A stretch of 64,000 nt of DNA from Erwinia phyllosphaerae. GTDB lineage: Bacteria > Pseudomonadota > Gammaproteobacteria > Enterobacterales > Enterobacteriaceae. A model generated the notes under the pieces. That model saw only the letters and a program-made list of their open reading frames with translations. It had not been told where the DNA came from and ran no database searches. The stretch spans positions 372,001-436,000 of the forward strand of contig NZ_JAHSPF010000003.1 of NCBI RefSeq assembly GCF_019132875.1. Reading direction: 5' to 3'. This document shows positions 38,399-48,468 of this stretch, piece after piece (the stretch's first letter is position 1; every line of letters begins with the position of its first letter). A program made the position numbers and the translations under genes.

Positions 38399-39040
38399 CT
38401 ACGGCTGGCCGCCGCTAAGCCAGCGCTCGTCGGCGTAATTTTGGATACCGCTGACAATATTGGCCGGGGTAATCATTTCGATCAGGCATGGGTTGTTACG
38501 CACCAGCGAAGCGTAATTTTTATAAAACAGAGCGGCAACCAGCAAAACGAGCAGCACCGCCGCCAGGGCCGACGAGGTGCGAAAGGCAAGATTCATCCAC
38601 CAGGGGTGGCTGGTGCCAATTTTCACCTGACAAATCAGCAACGCAGCAACAAGGCCAGGCAAAGAAAACCAGAGGAAGCTGCGCAGATTAAACAGCGCGG
38701 TCGCGTCTTCCAGATCGTTTTCCAGCATGTTCTGGATAACCGCGCTGTCGATCACCGGGCCAAAACTGAACATAAAATAGTTAGCAATCGCGCTGGCGAC
38801 TACCAGCAGGATTAATAACGGCTTTCTTATCCACGGCAGCGCCGTCAGGCTGAAAACAAACAGAAAGGCGCTGAATAACACCAACGGTAGCGTGGCGGCG
38901 AAAATATAATCCTTCAGCGAAACGTAAGGAAGCATTTCCCAGGCGTGGAGAAGGAAAACGGCATTAAGCGCAAACGTAAAAAAGAGGGCGGCATAAAAAT
39001 TAAAAGCAATTTCATTACAGCGTAAAGCGTGCATTTTCAT
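38399..39040 (-). pseudogene. EptA-type phosphoethanolamine transferase, membrane domain only
   Basis: A 213-residue protein aligned by eye with the N-terminal membrane domain of EptA/PmrC lipid A phosphoethanolamine transferases: five hydrophobic helices, the FGPVIDSAVIQNML segment (E. coli YGIVIDRSMIANII), LLVLLVAALFYKNYASLVRNNPCL (VAALFYKDYASLFRNNKEL) and the following ITPANIVSGIQNY linker. It stops there; the ~330-residue sulfatase-like periplasmic domain with the catalytic Thr and zinc ligands is missing. The 226 bases downstream to nemA do not encode it in any frame. It is therefore a 3'-truncated remnant, or less likely a stand-alone membrane protein, since the remaining frame is intact. 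Confidence 0.75.
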
Positions 39041-39165
39041 AACACATTGTCAACAATAAGCGGAAGTATGAGCATAGCGCCGTTACCGTTTTGAAACTTT
39101 AACCGACACTCAACGATCTAAAGAGACTACCATTAATCGCATCCTTTACCTGTTAAGGAGTCACG

Positions 39166-39405
39166 TTGGCGGAACAACTTGAGTTCTTCCCGGTTCCCAG
39201 TCCGTGCCGGGGCGTTTGCCAGAGCGACGATCGCGGCTACTGCCGTGGCTGTATGCGCAGCCGCGATGAGCGTTTCAACTGGATGAAGTTCAGCGATGCG
39301 CAAAAGCGTGAGGTGCTGCGGCTTTGTCGTCTGCGCTTTCAGCGCTTGCAGCGCGCGGCTAAAAACGTGGAGCCGGATGAGCCCGAGCAGCCTTCGCTAT
39401 TCTAG
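39166..39405 (+). CDS. ydhL: DUF1289 protein YdhL
   Basis: A 79-residue protein with the DUF1289 cysteine motif: CRGVC, then CRGC (PSPCRGVCQSDDRGYCRGCMRSRDE), probably a small metal- or Fe-S-binding site. The start is TTG at 39166 behind AAGGAG (39154-39159); the product matches E. coli YdhL end to end, including the PDEPEQPSLF tail. Function unknown. It converges on ydhK. Confidence 0.9.
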   Translation: MAEQLEFFPVPSPCRGVCQSDDRGYCRGCMRSRDERFNWMKFSDAQKREVLRLCRLRFQRLQRAAKNVEPDEPEQPSLF

Positions 39406-39440
39406 CCAGGATGCCTGCGTGATGATGCCAGCGCGGCAGG

Positions 39441-41429
39441 CTATTGCCGTAGCTGTGAAAGCGAGCAGTAGAGCCGCCACGTAATGCCTGCCAGCTCGGT
39501 TTCACCCGGCGTGGCCTTCGCCGACAGCGTGGCAATACTTTCTTGAAGTTCTGCCAGCGTTGCGGCAAGCGCCTCAGGCTGAACCCCTCTGGCGCTGATA
39601 ATCCGGTGCAGGTTTGCCAGCGTCGCCTCGCGCACGGCCAGCAGCGCGGGCGAATCACTTTGCCAGTCGCGCAACTGCCAGACGATATGCGAGCAGTTGA
39701 GCAAGACGACTCCCCAGCGCAGCAGCCAGAGACGCGCCGTTTCATCCCGACTGTTGTTAAGCTGGTTAACGCGATGGTAAATAAGCGATTCAAATCGACT
39801 TTCACTCAGCTGCGGCCGACGGCTTAGCTGATCCAGAAACTCACTTCGCAGCGCGCGGATATGCCGTCGGCCGCGTCGTTTATCGGAGCTGGGCCGCAGG
39901 ATCAAAAAGGCCAGCCAGGCCAGCAGCACGCCGCAAACCTTGGCGATGTTATCGTTAAGAAAGCTTTGATAATCGTAAGCCGGCGGGTTGGTCACCGCCA
40001 GGAAAGAGCCGCCAAAGACAATCAGCTGGCCCCAGAGCGCGGCGCGCTTTTTCTGCTGGACTTTAAACAGCTGTAGCGTGACCAGCAGCGGAAACAGCAG
40101 CAGTAAAAACTGCCACAGCACGCTGACCTGTACCATCAGGCCAAATTTAATAAGAAAGCTGAATACCGAAAGCAACAGCAGCGTCTTTAACAGCAGCGAG
40201 ACGCTGCTAACGGGCGAAGGGACGGAAGAGTAAAGCACGCAGCTGATAGCGGCGAGCGTCAGCGCGGCGGCACCGGAATCCCACTGTGTGGCGATGGTAA
40301 AAGCGCAGCCCAGCACAATCACCGCAAAAGTCCGCAGCGCACTCCAGCTGGCTTCGGCGCTGTCGCTGCGACGGGCCAGCGCGGGAACGGCAGGGGGCGA
40401 CAGGCGAGTCTCCGCGTCGGCCTGCTCGAACAGCCGCAGCCAGCGGCTGATATTCAGATAGAGCCAGCAAAAATAGCGCAGCCGGTGCCAGAAAGCATGA
40501 TAGCGATAGTCGTCGGGATCGGAAGGTGCCGCGCTGGCCAGCAGCCGGGCCAGACGGTATTTATCGCTGTCGTCACGCGCAAGCTCGGCCAGCAGCTGTT
40601 GCAGAACGGTAAATAATGACTCTGGTGCTTCTGGCCAGTTAAGTAGCATTCGGCGCAGGCTGGAGATAACGCTGGTTAAGCGCAGCTGCTGATGCAGAAC
40701 ATAGTTCAGCACGTTATTCTGGCGGCGAAAGCGGTAATGACTCCAGAAAGCCTGAATACGCAGCAGGTTTAGCGTCAGTATTTGCCCAATCACATTTTCA
40801 TGCGCGCTGCGTACGTTGTCAGAAGTTTCGCGTTGCAGCAGCAGGCTGGCGTGATCCAACAGGCGCGCGTGCATCTCTTTAAGCGAACGAATCAGCGCGT
40901 CCCCGTCCGAGGTGCTGGGCAGGATCATCATCATCAGCCCACCGCAGAAAATGCCCGTGATAACTTCGCAAACGCGTGCCTGGGTGATGTCCCAAAGATC
41001 GCTAATCTCCGTGACGTTGACCGTACTAAAAACGATAATCGCCGCCGTATAGCCCGCCAGCGAAAAAGCGTAGGCGACGTTATTTTGATAATGGTTCTGG
41101 ATCCAGGTGCAAAAGGCCAGCCAGGCGGCGATAGTCAGCGCAAATAGCCAGGGTTCGTTGAGCGTATGGCCCGCAATCAGCAAGGCTGCACCCGCGCCCA
41201 GCAGGCTGCCCGCAATTCTGCCCAGGCTTTTACTGATAACGCCGCCGACGGTAGGAAAGCTGACCACGGCGGCAGAGGTCATTGCCCAGTACGGCTCATC
41301 CAGATCCAGCGCGTAGGCGATACTTAAGGCCAGGCACATGGCGATAGCGTTGCGCAACGCATAGCGCCACTGCCCGCTCGTCGCCTTTATCCAGGGCAGC
41401 TCCTGCCAGGCAAGCCATTGAAAATTCAT
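39441..41429 (-). CDS. ydhK: FUSC-family efflux protein YdhK
   Basis: A 662-residue inner-membrane protein of the fusaric acid resistance (FUSC) / aromatic acid exporter family. Two sets of hydrophobic helices at about residues 25-165 and 360-500 are each followed by a cytoplasmic helical region. Family motifs are the N-terminal [36 protein letters not shown] and its repeat near 365-400. It overlaps ydhJ by four bases (ATGA), so ydhI-ydhJ-ydhK form one operon: small DUF1656 protein, membrane fusion protein, FUSC pump. An exporter of aromatic acids or similar compounds is inferred. Confidence 0.9.
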   Translation of the reverse strand: MNFQWLAWQELPWIKATSGQWRYALRNAIAMCLALSIAYALDLDEPYWAMTSAAVVSFPTVGGVISKSLGRIAGSLLGAGAALLIAGHTLNEPWLFALTIAAWLAFCTWIQNHYQNNVAYAFSLAGYTAAIIVFSTVNVTEISDLWDITQARVCEVITGIFCGGLMMMILPSTSDGDALIRSLKEMHARLLDHASLLLQRETSDNVRSAHENVIGQILTLNLLRIQAFWSHYRFRRQNNVLNYVLHQQLRLTSVISSLRRMLLNWPEAPESLFTVLQQLLAELARDDSDKYRLARLLASAAPSDPDDYRYHAFWHRLRYFCWLYLNISRWLRLFEQADAETRLSPPAVPALARRSDSAEASWSALRTFAVIVLGCAFTIATQWDSGAAALTLAAISCVLYSSVPSPVSSVSLLLKTLLLLSVFSFLIKFGLMVQVSVLWQFLLLLFPLLVTLQLFKVQQKKRAALWGQLIVFGGSFLAVTNPPAYDYQSFLNDNIAKVCGVLLAWLAFLILRPSSDKRRGRRHIRALRSEFLDQLSRRPQLSESRFESLIYHRVNQLNNSRDETARLWLLRWGVVLLNCSHIVWQLRDWQSDSPALLAVREATLANLHRIISARGVQPEALAATLAELQESIATLSAKATPGETELAGITWRLYCSLSQLRQ

Positions 41430-42283
41430 GGCTGGATGGAAAGGGTACAGGTTGTTCCCGCGACCAGCTGCAGGCCTTGCGGCACTGCGGTCAGACGGAT
41501 ACGTACCGGCACGCGTTGTGCCAGCCGCACCCAGGGAACGTTGGGCTTGATGTCGGGAATTAACGAGCTGTCGCTTTCCACGCTCTGGTCATAGATGGCC
41601 CGGCCAATACTTTCCACTTCTCCCTGCAGCACGCGGTTATCGCTGTAAAGACGCACGGAGGCATGATAACCAGGACGAATGTGCCGCAGCTTGGTTTCTT
41701 CAAAGTATCCCATTACGTAAAACGAGTGGCTGTCGACCAGCGCAAAGACCGGCGTACCGCTGGTGGCGTAGTTGCCAGGCCGTATCACCAGGTTACTGAT
41801 CCAGCCATCGGCTGGCGCAAATACCTGCGTTTGGGTAAGGTTCCATTTTGCCTGTTCCAGCCCGGCCTGCGCCGCTTTGGCCGCGGCCACCATTGAACGG
41901 GTATTCAGTTCTGCCGCGTCAAGATCCTCTGCGGAGATAACGTTGCGCGGCAAACTCTCTCTGCGGCGCGACTCATGCTGCGCTTTCAGCAGATCGGCCT
42001 GCGCTTTTGCCAGCTGCGCCTCGGCGTTCAGGACGGCGATACGGTAAGGCTCGGCGTCCAGCGTCATCAGCTTGCTGCCCTTAGTGACAAACTGGTTATC
42101 TTTTACCAGCAGCTGTTCGATGCGGCCGGAAACCTGCGGCGTAATATTCACCAGCTCGGCACGCACTTTACCATCGCGCGTCCAGGGCGACTGCATATAG
42201 TAGTTCCACAGCCACCAGCCCGCGCACAGCGCTGCGGCAAAAAAGATCAGGGTAGAAAAGTATTTCAGAGAGCTAAGTTTCAT
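41426..42283 (-). CDS. ydhJ: HlyD-family membrane fusion protein YdhJ
   Basis: Periplasmic adaptor of 285 residues (as in E. coli). Single N-terminal membrane anchor (residues ~7-28), then barrel-sandwich lipoyl halves ([22 protein letters not shown] and [20 protein letters not shown]) flanking a coiled-coil alpha-hairpin (about 80-145), then [21 protein letters not shown]. The start at 42283 matches E. coli MKLKPL; the open frame runs seven codons further. Overlaps ydhI and ydhK by four bases each. Confidence 0.92.
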   Translation of the reverse strand: MKLSSLKYFSTLIFFAAALCAGWWLWNYYMQSPWTRDGKVRAELVNITPQVSGRIEQLLVKDNQFVTKGSKLMTLDAEPYRIAVLNAEAQLAKAQADLLKAQHESRRRESLPRNVISAEDLDAAELNTRSMVAAAKAAQAGLEQAKWNLTQTQVFAPADGWISNLVIRPGNYATSGTPVFALVDSHSFYVMGYFEETKLRHIRPGYHASVRLYSDNRVLQGEVESIGRAIYDQSVESDSSLIPDIKPNVPWVRLAQRVPVRIRLTAVPQGLQLVAGTTCTLSIQP

Positions 42284-42519
42284 ACGAGTGCCATAAGCAG
42301 CCACAGCGAAGCGCTGACGCAGAGAATAAACAGAGAGAGATCGAGCAGGGTGGGATGCCAGACTTCGCCGGAATAGATCCAGCCGCGCAGCAGCGGATGA
42401 AGCAACAGCCAGCAGAAAAAGCCCAGCAAAACAGCCTTAAACAGCGGTGGAAAATAGAGCGAAGCGCCAAAGACCAGGTCGGTCAGCGGGGATAAAGCAG
42501 CCGAAAATGCGTTGTTCAC
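42280..42519 (-). CDS. ydhI: DUF1656 membrane protein YdhI
   Basis: A 79-residue inner-membrane protein with two hydrophobic helices and the family's [16 protein letters not shown] and [13 protein letters not shown] segments. Two GTG codons are possible starts; the second (42519) stands eight bases behind AAGGAG, while the first overlaps it, so the second is chosen. First gene of ydhIJK; DUF1656 proteins regularly accompany AaeX-type efflux systems. Confidence 0.88.
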   Translation of the reverse strand: MNNAFSAALSPLTDLVFGASLYFPPLFKAVLLGFFCWLLLHPLLRGWIYSGEVWHPTLLDLSLFILCVSASLWLLMALV

Positions 42520-42640
42520 GAAAAGCACTCCTTGTTACCTTTGTCACAGCATAGCAGCCAGTTGGTATTACGCTTAAGGAGAATGGGATTTGTAATCTCT
42601 CCCATAAACTCGCAGAATAGCCTGGAATGAGGCGTGATAG

Positions 42641-42652
42641 CTAGCAAGCTAA
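42641..42652 (+). promoter_or_regulatory. Candidate SlyA autoregulatory site
   Basis: CTAGCAAGCTAA matches the SlyA palindrome TTAGCAAGCTAA at 11 of 12 bases and lies 17 bases before the slyA start. It could also influence the divergent ydhIJK operon, about 120 bases away. E. coli and Salmonella slyA are autoregulated. Confidence 0.65.
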
Positions 42653-42668
42653 TTATAAGGAGAAGAAA

Positions 42669-43106
42669 TTGGATACCCCACTAGGAACGGACCTTGCAAG
42701 ACTGGTGCGCATCTGGCGCTCGCTGATTGACCAGCGCCTTAAGCCGCTGGAGCTGACGCAGACTCACTGGGTTACGCTGCACAACATCCATCAACTGCCG
42801 CCGGAGCAGTCGCAAATTCAGCTGGCAAAAGCCATTGGCATTGAACAGCCATCGCTGGTACGCACGCTGGATCAGCTGGAAGAGAAAGGGCTGATTACCC
42901 GCACCACCTGCGCCAGCGATCGCCGCGCTAAACGCATCAAGCTTACGGAAGAAGCCGCTCCGGTCATCAATGAAGTTGAACACGTTATTGACGCCACGCG
43001 GGATGATATTCTGGCAGGGATCTCGCAGAGCGAAATTGAAAAGCTGGTGACGCTTATCGCTCGGCTGGAAAAGAATATTCTGGAGTTACAGGGCAGGGAT
43101 GAGTAG
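42669..43106 (+). CDS. slyA: MarR-family regulator SlyA
   Basis: A 145-residue dimeric winged-helix regulator (SlyA/RovA/Hor group) that counter-silences H-NS-bound genes, including virulence, envelope and efflux loci in relatives. HTH region [28 protein letters not shown] followed by the wing [14 protein letters not shown]. It starts with TTG at 42669 behind AAGGAG, as in E. coli and Salmonella where slyA also begins with a rare codon. The usual divergence from ydhIJK and convergence on slyB are kept. Confidence 0.95.
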   Translation: MDTPLGTDLARLVRIWRSLIDQRLKPLELTQTHWVTLHNIHQLPPEQSQIQLAKAIGIEQPSLVRTLDQLEEKGLITRTTCASDRRAKRIKLTEEAAPVINEVEHVIDATRDDILAGISQSEIEKLVTLIARLEKNILELQGRDE

Positions 43107-43132
43107 AAGAACCGGCCGCAGCCGGTTCTTCT
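43105..43132. terminator. Bidirectional terminator between slyA and slyB
   Basis: AGAAGAACCGGC, loop CGCA, GCCGGTTCTTCT: 12-base perfect stem overlapping the slyA stop and ending four bases before the slyB stop. Confidence 0.8.
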
Positions 43133-43136
43133 GTGC

Positions 43137-43604
43137 CTAGCGTGGTGAAACGGTAACCTGGCTGCCGTTGGAAGCCATCGCTACGCGCTGTCCCACAGCG
43201 AAACGGCTGGCCGCCTGTTTCTGGACGACCATGATGGTGTTGCCGTCATCCTTACGGATTTCCAGCTCGACGCCCTGGGTTTTGTTCATTGCGCCCTGCA
43301 CACCCTGGCCCGCTACGCCACCCGCCACCGCGCCTGCCGCCGTTGCCAGGCCACGTCCTGCGCCGCCGCCAATGGTATTACCCAAAAAGCCGCCAAGTAC
43401 GGCACCGCCAATCGCGCCAATCACGTTGCTGTCATCGCCGCCCTGAATTTGTACAGGACGCACAGCCACCAGCGTACCATAAGTCACATTCTGTACCTGC
43501 TTCGCTTCAGAGGCGCTATAAACATCGCCCGATAGCGTGCTGTTGTTGGCACAGCCTGCTAAAGTCACACCGGTCAGTGCCACGATCATCATGCGCTTTA
43601 ACAT
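43137..43604 (-). CDS. slyB: Outer membrane lipoprotein SlyB
   Basis: A 155-residue lipoprotein with signal peptide and lipobox TLAGC (Cys18), then a glycine-zipper domain (NVIGAIGGAVLGGFLGNTIGGGAGRGLATAAGAVAGGVAG) and a small C-terminal beta domain (GVELEIRKDDGNTIMVVQKQ). SlyB forms oligomeric rings that stabilise outer-membrane proteins under envelope stress and belongs to the PhoPQ regulon. The frame is open far upstream (to 43991), but AAGGAG lies seven bases before ATG at 43604, giving exactly the family length. Confidence 0.95.
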   Translation of the reverse strand: MLKRMMIVALTGVTLAGCANNSTLSGDVYSASEAKQVQNVTYGTLVAVRPVQIQGGDDSNVIGAIGGAVLGGFLGNTIGGGAGRGLATAAGAVAGGVAGQGVQGAMNKTQGVELEIRKDDGNTIMVVQKQAASRFAVGQRVAMASNGSQVTVSPR

Positions 43605-43715
43605 CATCAAACTCCTTTCTTTTCTGTGTGCTGCAGTCAATTGCGCAGCGATCAATAACCCGATTATAAGATACAGGCAATGCCTGTCGTCTGATTGCGG
43701 CAAAAAGTTGCTATA

Positions 43716-43750
43716 AGAATAGCGCAGCCCAACTAAATCTGGAATAAATC
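43716..43750 (-). promoter_or_regulatory. Candidate PhoP box and -10 of slyB
   Basis: Minus strand GATTTA-TTCCA-GATTTA (43750-43734) is a direct repeat with 11-base period like the PhoP box (K)GTTTA-N5-(K)GTTTA, each half differing at one base. Twelve bases later comes TATTCT (43721-43716) as -10, the usual PhoP-class spacing. A second -10-like TATAAT occurs nearer the gene, at about 43666. slyB is a known PhoP target in E. coli and Salmonella. Confidence 0.45.
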
Positions 43751-43877
43751 CACGGCTGAAGAGCCGGATATAAATTCTTTCATCATGTAAAATTGCAAAG
43801 TTAATCATGGCATTGCCACACCGTTTTTGCGACGCTGTAGCGAGGTTTACTCTTCCCATAGCGGATAAGGCATATTG

Positions 43878-44999
43878 ATGAGATCGGGACGCTATATCGG
43901 GGTAATGTCCGGCACCAGTCTGGACGGCGTGGACGTGGTGCTGGCCGCTATCGACCAGCAGATAGTGGCGCAGCAGGCGAGCTATTGCCATCCAATGCCC
44001 CCGGATTTGCGCCAGGCGATACTGGCGATAAACCAGGGCCAGTCGCTGACGCTTTCGCAGCTAGGCCAGCTGGATACCCGGCTGGGGCGGCTGTTTGCCG
44101 AAGCGGTACAAACGCTGGTTCGCCGCGAAGGTCTGGAAAAAGCGGATATCGCCGCCATTGGCTGTCATGGACAAACCGTCTGGCACGAGCCGCTGGGCGA
44201 CGCGCCGAATACGCTGCAAATCGGCGATAATAACCAGATAGCCGCGCTGACCGGCATCACGGTAGTGGGCGACTTTCGCCGTCGTGATATGGCGCTGGGC
44301 GGCCAGGGCGCGCCGCTGGTGCCCGCCTTCCATCAGGCCGTATTGATGCATCCCCATGAAAAGAGGATGGTGCTCAATATTGGCGGCATCGCCAATCTTT
44401 CCCTGTTGATCCCGGGCCAGCCGGTGGGCGGTTATGATACCGGGCCGGGCAACATGTTGCTGGACGCGTGGATCTGGCTACAGCAGCAGCAGCCCTACGA
44501 TAAAAATGGCGAATGGGGCAGTAGCGGCCAGGTCATTCATCCGCTGTTACAGCAAATGCTGGCCGATCCGTGGTTTGCCTTACCGGCACCCAAATCGACC
44601 GGCAGAGAGTATTTCAATCTGGCGTGGATCGAAAGGCAGCTGGTGAACTTTCCCGGCCTGCCGCCGCAGGATATCCAGGCCACGCTGGTGGAGCTGACGG
44701 CAGCCACTATTGCGCAGCAGGTCATGCTGAACGGCGGCTGCGAACGCCTGCTGGTCTGCGGCGGCGGCGGCAAGAATCCGCTGTTAATGGCAAGGTTAGC
44801 CGCACTGCTGGCCGGAACCGAGGTCAGCTTAACTGATGAAATCGGCATTCGCGGTGACGATATGGAGGCGCTGGCGTTTGCCTGGCTGGCTTACCGCACG
44901 CTCTCCTACGAAACCGGTAATCTGCCTTCCGTGACCGGCGCGCGTGAAGCTTCCGTACTGGGTGCTATCTTTCCTGCCAACAGTCCGCGCTATCGTTAA
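43878..44999 (+). CDS. anmK: Anhydro-N-acetylmuramic acid kinase
   Basis: A 373-residue cytoplasmic kinase that hydrolyses and phosphorylates anhydroMurNAc to MurNAc-6-phosphate in cell-wall recycling. Motifs: ATP-site [71 protein letters not shown], and [15 protein letters not shown] at 43878 is preferred over the adjacent TTG; AAGG lies eight to eleven bases upstream. mliC follows nine bases behind it, so the two are co-transcribed. Confidence 0.96.
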   Translation: MRSGRYIGVMSGTSLDGVDVVLAAIDQQIVAQQASYCHPMPPDLRQAILAINQGQSLTLSQLGQLDTRLGRLFAEAVQTLVRREGLEKADIAAIGCHGQTVWHEPLGDAPNTLQIGDNNQIAALTGITVVGDFRRRDMALGGQGAPLVPAFHQAVLMHPHEKRMVLNIGGIANLSLLIPGQPVGGYDTGPGNMLLDAWIWLQQQQPYDKNGEWGSSGQVIHPLLQQMLADPWFALPAPKSTGREYFNLAWIERQLVNFPGLPPQDIQATLVELTAATIAQQVMLNGGCERLLVCGGGGKNPLLMARLAALLAGTEVSLTDEIGIRGDDMEALAFAWLAYRTLSYETGNLPSVTGAREASVLGAIFPANSPRYR

Positions 45000-45008
45000 G
45001 GAGCGAGC

Positions 45009-45317
45009 ATGAAAAAATATTTACCTGTTGTCGGCGCGCTGTTGTTAAGCGGCTGTCTGTTTCATCCTCAGCCGGAGAAGATTAAAACGCTGCACTATAG
45101 CTGCGGTACGCTGCCGTTAACGGTGATGCTTGATAACAGCCGCCGGGAAGTTAATCTTATTCTGGATGGCAACCCGCTGACGCTGAAGCAGCAGCCTGCG
45201 GCGTCCGGCACGCGTTATGCGGATGACCACTACGTTTTCTGGTCAAAAGGGGACGCCGCCTTTATCGAACGCAACGGTGCCACCATTATTGACGACTGCC
45301 GCTTGAGCGGCAGTTAA
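45009..45317 (+). CDS. mliC: Membrane-bound lysozyme inhibitor MliC
   Basis: A 102-residue lipoprotein that blocks C-type lysozyme. Signal peptide with lipobox LLSGC (Cys16); two cysteines for the conserved disulfide (HYSCG and DDCRL), and the inhibitory loops around ASGTRYADDHYVFWSKGDAAFIE. Good Shine-Dalgarno AAGGAG. Its co-transcription with the peptidoglycan-recycling gene anmK links it to wall maintenance and host defence. Confidence 0.93.
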   Translation: MKKYLPVVGALLLSGCLFHPQPEKIKTLHYSCGTLPLTVMLDNSRREVNLILDGNPLTLKQQPAASGTRYADDHYVFWSKGDAAFIERNGATIIDDCRLSGS

Positions 45318-45378
45318 CTCGTTGAAAATGATTGAAAACAGGCGCACAATGCCTTAACCCTGTTAGCGGAAAACCCTC

Positions 45379-46032
45379 ATGAATGACGACAGCCTGCAGC
45401 AGATTGCCCATCTGCGCCGTGAATATACCCGTGGCGGCCTGCGCCGCAAAGATCTGCCCGCCAACCCGCTGGCGCTGTTCGAGCACTGGCTTGGCCAGGC
45501 CGTAGAAGCGCAGCTGCCGGATGCGACGGCAATGAGCGTGGCGACCGTAGACGAGCAGGGGCAGCCTTATCAGCGCATCGTGTTGCTGAAGCATTTCGAC
45601 GAGCGCGGCATGGTTTTTTACACCAACCTTGGCAGCCGTAAGGCGCAGCATCTGGAAAACAATCCGCGCATCAGCCTGCTTTTCCCCTGGCATATGCTGG
45701 AGCGGCAGGTCATGGTACTGGGCCACGTTGAAAAACTGTCAATGATCGACGTGGTAAAGTATTTTCACAGTCGTCCACGCGAAAGCCAGATTGGTGCCTG
45801 GGTATCAAAACAGTCGAGCCGCATCTCCGCGCGTGGCGTACTGGAAGGCAAATTCCTGGAGCTGAAGCAAAAGTTCCAGCAGGGCGAAGTTCCATTGCCG
45901 AGCTTCTGGGGCGGGTACCGGATTAAAATCGACTCGATGGAGTTCTGGCAGGGCGGCGAACACCGGCTGCACGATCGCTTTTTCTACCAGCGCGAAGGCG
46001 AGGCGTGGAAAATCGACCGCCTGGCACCCTGA
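45379..46032 (+). CDS. pdxH: Pyridoxamine 5'-phosphate oxidase
   Basis: A 217-residue FMN enzyme, a homodimer with split-barrel fold, oxidising PNP/PMP to PLP, the last step of B6 synthesis and salvage. Motifs: [55 protein letters not shown], and C-terminal [23 protein letters not shown] with the PROSITE signature. It precedes tyrS as in E. coli (pdxH-tyrS-pdxY). Confidence 0.97.
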   Translation: MNDDSLQQIAHLRREYTRGGLRRKDLPANPLALFEHWLGQAVEAQLPDATAMSVATVDEQGQPYQRIVLLKHFDERGMVFYTNLGSRKAQHLENNPRISLLFPWHMLERQVMVLGHVEKLSMIDVVKYFHSRPRESQIGAWVSKQSSRISARGVLEGKFLELKQKFQQGEVPLPSFWGGYRIKIDSMEFWQGGEHRLHDRFFYQREGEAWKIDRLAP

Positions 46033-46053
46033 TTGCGTGAAATAATCCCGTTA

Positions 46054-46085
46054 AGCGCTGGCACAGAGTGCGCCAGCGCTTTATT
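46054..46085 (+). terminator. Terminator after pdxH
   Basis: AGCGCTGGC, loop ACAGAGTGC, GCCAGCGCT then TTATT; in E. coli pdxH and tyrS are partly co-transcribed, so read-through is likely. Confidence 0.6.
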
Positions 46086-46167
46086 CTATACCCCTTTTTT
46101 TCATCCGCTAGCCAGCGGATAGCTGTGTACCAGCAAAGGTGCAGACTTTTTTTACACGGAGTCACAG

Positions 46168-47442
46168 ATGGGCAGCAGTAACCTGATTAAACAATTGCAA
46201 GAGCGTGGCCTGGTCGCCCAGGTAACGGATGAGGAAGCGTTAGCAGAGCGGCTGGCGCAAGGGCCAATTGCTCTCTATTGCGGCTTCGATCCCACTGCCG
46301 ACAGCTTGCACTTGGGCCATCTGGTCCCACTTCTCTGCCTGAAGCGCTTTCAGGATGCCGGACACCGTCCGGTGGCGCTGGTTGGCGGCGCTACCGGCCT
46401 GATTGGCGACCCCAGCTTTAAAGCGGCCGAACGTAAGCTGAACACCGCCGATACCGTTAACGAGTGGGTGGAAAAGATCCGCGGTCAGGTTGCGCCTTTC
46501 CTGAATTTCGACTGCGGCGACAACAGCGCTATCGCGGCGAACAACTACGACTGGTTCGGCGGCATGAACGTGCTGACCTTCCTGCGCGATATTGGCAAGC
46601 ACTTCTCCGTTAACCAGATGATCAATAAAGAAGCGGTGAAGCAGCGCCTGAACCGTGACGACCAGGGTATCTCCTTTACCGAGTTCTCCTACAACCTGCT
46701 GCAGGGCTACGACTTTGCCTGTCTGAACGAACGTTACGGCGTGGCGCTGCAGATTGGTGGTTCCGACCAGTGGGGCAACATCACTTCCGGTATCGATTTG
46801 ACCCGTCGTCTGCACCAGAACCAGGTCTTTGGCCTGACCGTACCGCTGATCACCAAGTCTGACGGCACCAAGTTCGGTAAAACCGAAGGCGGCGCGGTGT
46901 GGCTGGACGCGAAGAAAACCAGCCCGTACAAGTTCTACCAGTTCTGGATCAATACGGCGGACGCCGACGTTTACCGCTTCCTGAAGTTCTTCACCTTTAT
47001 GAGCATTGAAGAGATCAACGCGCTGGAAGAAGAAGACAAAAACAGCGGTAAAGCGCCGCGTGCGCAGTACGTGCTGGCGGAACAGGTGACCAGACTGGTG
47101 CATGGTGAAGAGGGCCTGACCGCAGCGCAGCGCATCACCAAAAGCCTGTTCTCCGGCAGCCTGGCAGAGATGACGGAAGCGGACTTTGAGCAGCTGGCGC
47201 AGGACGGCATGCCGTTTATCGAGCTGGAGCAGGGCCAGGATCTGCAGCAGGCGATGGTGGATGGCGATCTGGCACCGTCTCGCGGCCAGGCGCGCAAGCT
47301 GATTGAGTCTAAAGCGGTCAGCATCAACGGCGACGTCCAGCTGGCGGCAGATTACGCATTCGCAGCACAGGACCGCCTGTTTGACCGTTTTACGCTGCTG
47401 CGTCGCGGTAAAAAGAACTACTCTCTGATCGTCTGGAAATAA
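46168..47442 (+). CDS. tyrS: Tyrosine-tRNA ligase
   Basis: Class I synthetase of 424 residues that charges tRNA-Tyr. Catalytic motifs: [20 protein letters not shown] (HIGH-like, HLGH), [17 protein letters not shown], Tyr-binding [27 protein letters not shown], and KMSKS-type [11 protein letters not shown]-terminal S4-like RNA-binding domain ([17 protein letters not shown]). Length same as E. coli. No T-box or attenuator leader visible. Confidence 0.98.
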   Translation: MGSSNLIKQLQERGLVAQVTDEEALAERLAQGPIALYCGFDPTADSLHLGHLVPLLCLKRFQDAGHRPVALVGGATGLIGDPSFKAAERKLNTADTVNEWVEKIRGQVAPFLNFDCGDNSAIAANNYDWFGGMNVLTFLRDIGKHFSVNQMINKEAVKQRLNRDDQGISFTEFSYNLLQGYDFACLNERYGVALQIGGSDQWGNITSGIDLTRRLHQNQVFGLTVPLITKSDGTKFGKTEGGAVWLDAKKTSPYKFYQFWINTADADVYRFLKFFTFMSIEEINALEEEDKNSGKAPRAQYVLAEQVTRLVHGEEGLTAAQRITKSLFSGSLAEMTEADFEQLAQDGMPFIELEQGQDLQQAMVDGDLAPSRGQARKLIESKAVSINGDVQLAADYAFAAQDRLFDRFTLLRRGKKNYSLIVWK

Positions 47443-47469
47443 TTCCTGCGGCGAATAATATATGAAGGC

Positions 47470-47495
47470 TGGCCGGACGCGATGTTGTCCGGCCA
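47470..47495 (+). terminator. Hairpin between tyrS and pdxY
   Basis: TGGCCGGAC, loop GCGATGTT, GTCCGGCCA: stable stem without T run, 27 bases behind tyrS. It could attenuate rather than stop transcription into pdxY. Confidence 0.45.
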
Positions 47496-47576
47496 TCGGC
47501 GATGATATCGCGTCGGACAGCATTGCTCTGTGCCTGCGAAGGTGTTCACCACTCCTCTTTTCCTGGCAAGGTTATC

Positions 47577-48437
47577 ATGAAAAATATTCTCTCCGTTCAG
47601 TCGCATACCGTTTTCGGCCATGCCGGCAACAGCGCGTCGGAATTTCCGATGCGCCGCCTGGGCGCAAACCTTTGGCCGCTGAATACCGTCCAGTTTTCTA
47701 ACCATACTCAGTACGGTCACTGGACCGGCATGGTGATGCCGGCCAGCCATCTGACCGATATCGTCAGCGGCATTGCGGCTATCGACCGCCTGAAAACCTG
47801 CGATGCGGTGCTGAGCGGCTATCTTGGCTCGGCAGAGCAGGGCGAACAGATCCTGGAAATCGTCCGCCAGGTAAAACAGGCTAATCCGAACGCCTGGTAT
47901 TTTTGCGATCCGGTGATGGGCCATCCGGAAAAAGGCTGCATCGTCGCGCCAGGGGTAGCGGAGTTTCACGCGCGCAGCGCGCTGCCAGCCAGCGATATCA
48001 TTGCGCCAAACCTGCTGGAGCTGGAGCTGCTTAGCGGCCACGAGGTCAGCAGCGTCGAGCAGGCTATCGCTACCGCACGCGAGCTCATTGCTAAAGGGCC
48101 AAAGATTGTGCTGGTGAAACACCTGGCGCGGGCGGGGCAGCGCAGCGATCGTTTTGAAATGCTGCTGGTGACGGCAGAGGAAGCCTGGCATATCAGTCGT
48201 CCGCTGGTGGACTTTGGCGTGCGCCAGCCGGTTGGCGTGGGGGATTTGACCAGCGGGCTGCTGCTGGTTAATTTGCTGCACGGTAAATCGTTGAAGGACG
48301 CGCTGGAGCATATTACTGCGGCGGTTTATGAAGTGATGCTGACCACGCACCAGATGGGCGAATATGAACTGCAGCTGGTGGCGGCCCAGGACGCCATAGC
48401 CAATCCGCAGCAGCATTTTGATGCGGTAAAGCTGTAA
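47577..48437 (+). CDS. pdxY: Pyridoxal kinase PdxY
   Basis: A 286-residue ribokinase-fold enzyme phosphorylating pyridoxal in B6 salvage. Motifs: [70 protein letters not shown] and the anion-hole region [13 protein letters not shown] with catalytic Asp. ATG at 47577 has AAGG upstream and matches E. coli; the open frame starts 25 codons earlier without support. Confidence 0.95.
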   Translation: MKNILSVQSHTVFGHAGNSASEFPMRRLGANLWPLNTVQFSNHTQYGHWTGMVMPASHLTDIVSGIAAIDRLKTCDAVLSGYLGSAEQGEQILEIVRQVKQANPNAWYFCDPVMGHPEKGCIVAPGVAEFHARSALPASDIIAPNLLELELLSGHEVSSVEQAIATARELIAKGPKIVLVKHLARAGQRSDRFEMLLVTAEEAWHISRPLVDFGVRQPVGVGDLTSGLLLVNLLHGKSLKDALEHITAAVYEVMLTTHQMGEYELQLVAAQDAIANPQQHFDAVKL

Positions 48438-48441
48438 ATAT

Positions 48442-48461
48442 TGACCGGGCTTGCGCCCGGT
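48442..48461. terminator. Hairpin after pdxY
   Basis: TGACCGGGC, short TTGC loop, GCCCGGTCA, between the converging pdxY and oxidoreductase genes; T run weak. Confidence 0.55.
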
Positions 48462-48468
48462 CAGTTGA

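Noticed and set aside
43605-43991. Long N-terminal extension of slyB
   Set aside because: The 155-residue form starts with a complete lipoprotein signal directly behind AAGGAG; the upstream open frame has no ribosome-binding site, overlaps the start of anmK and would bury the signal peptide.
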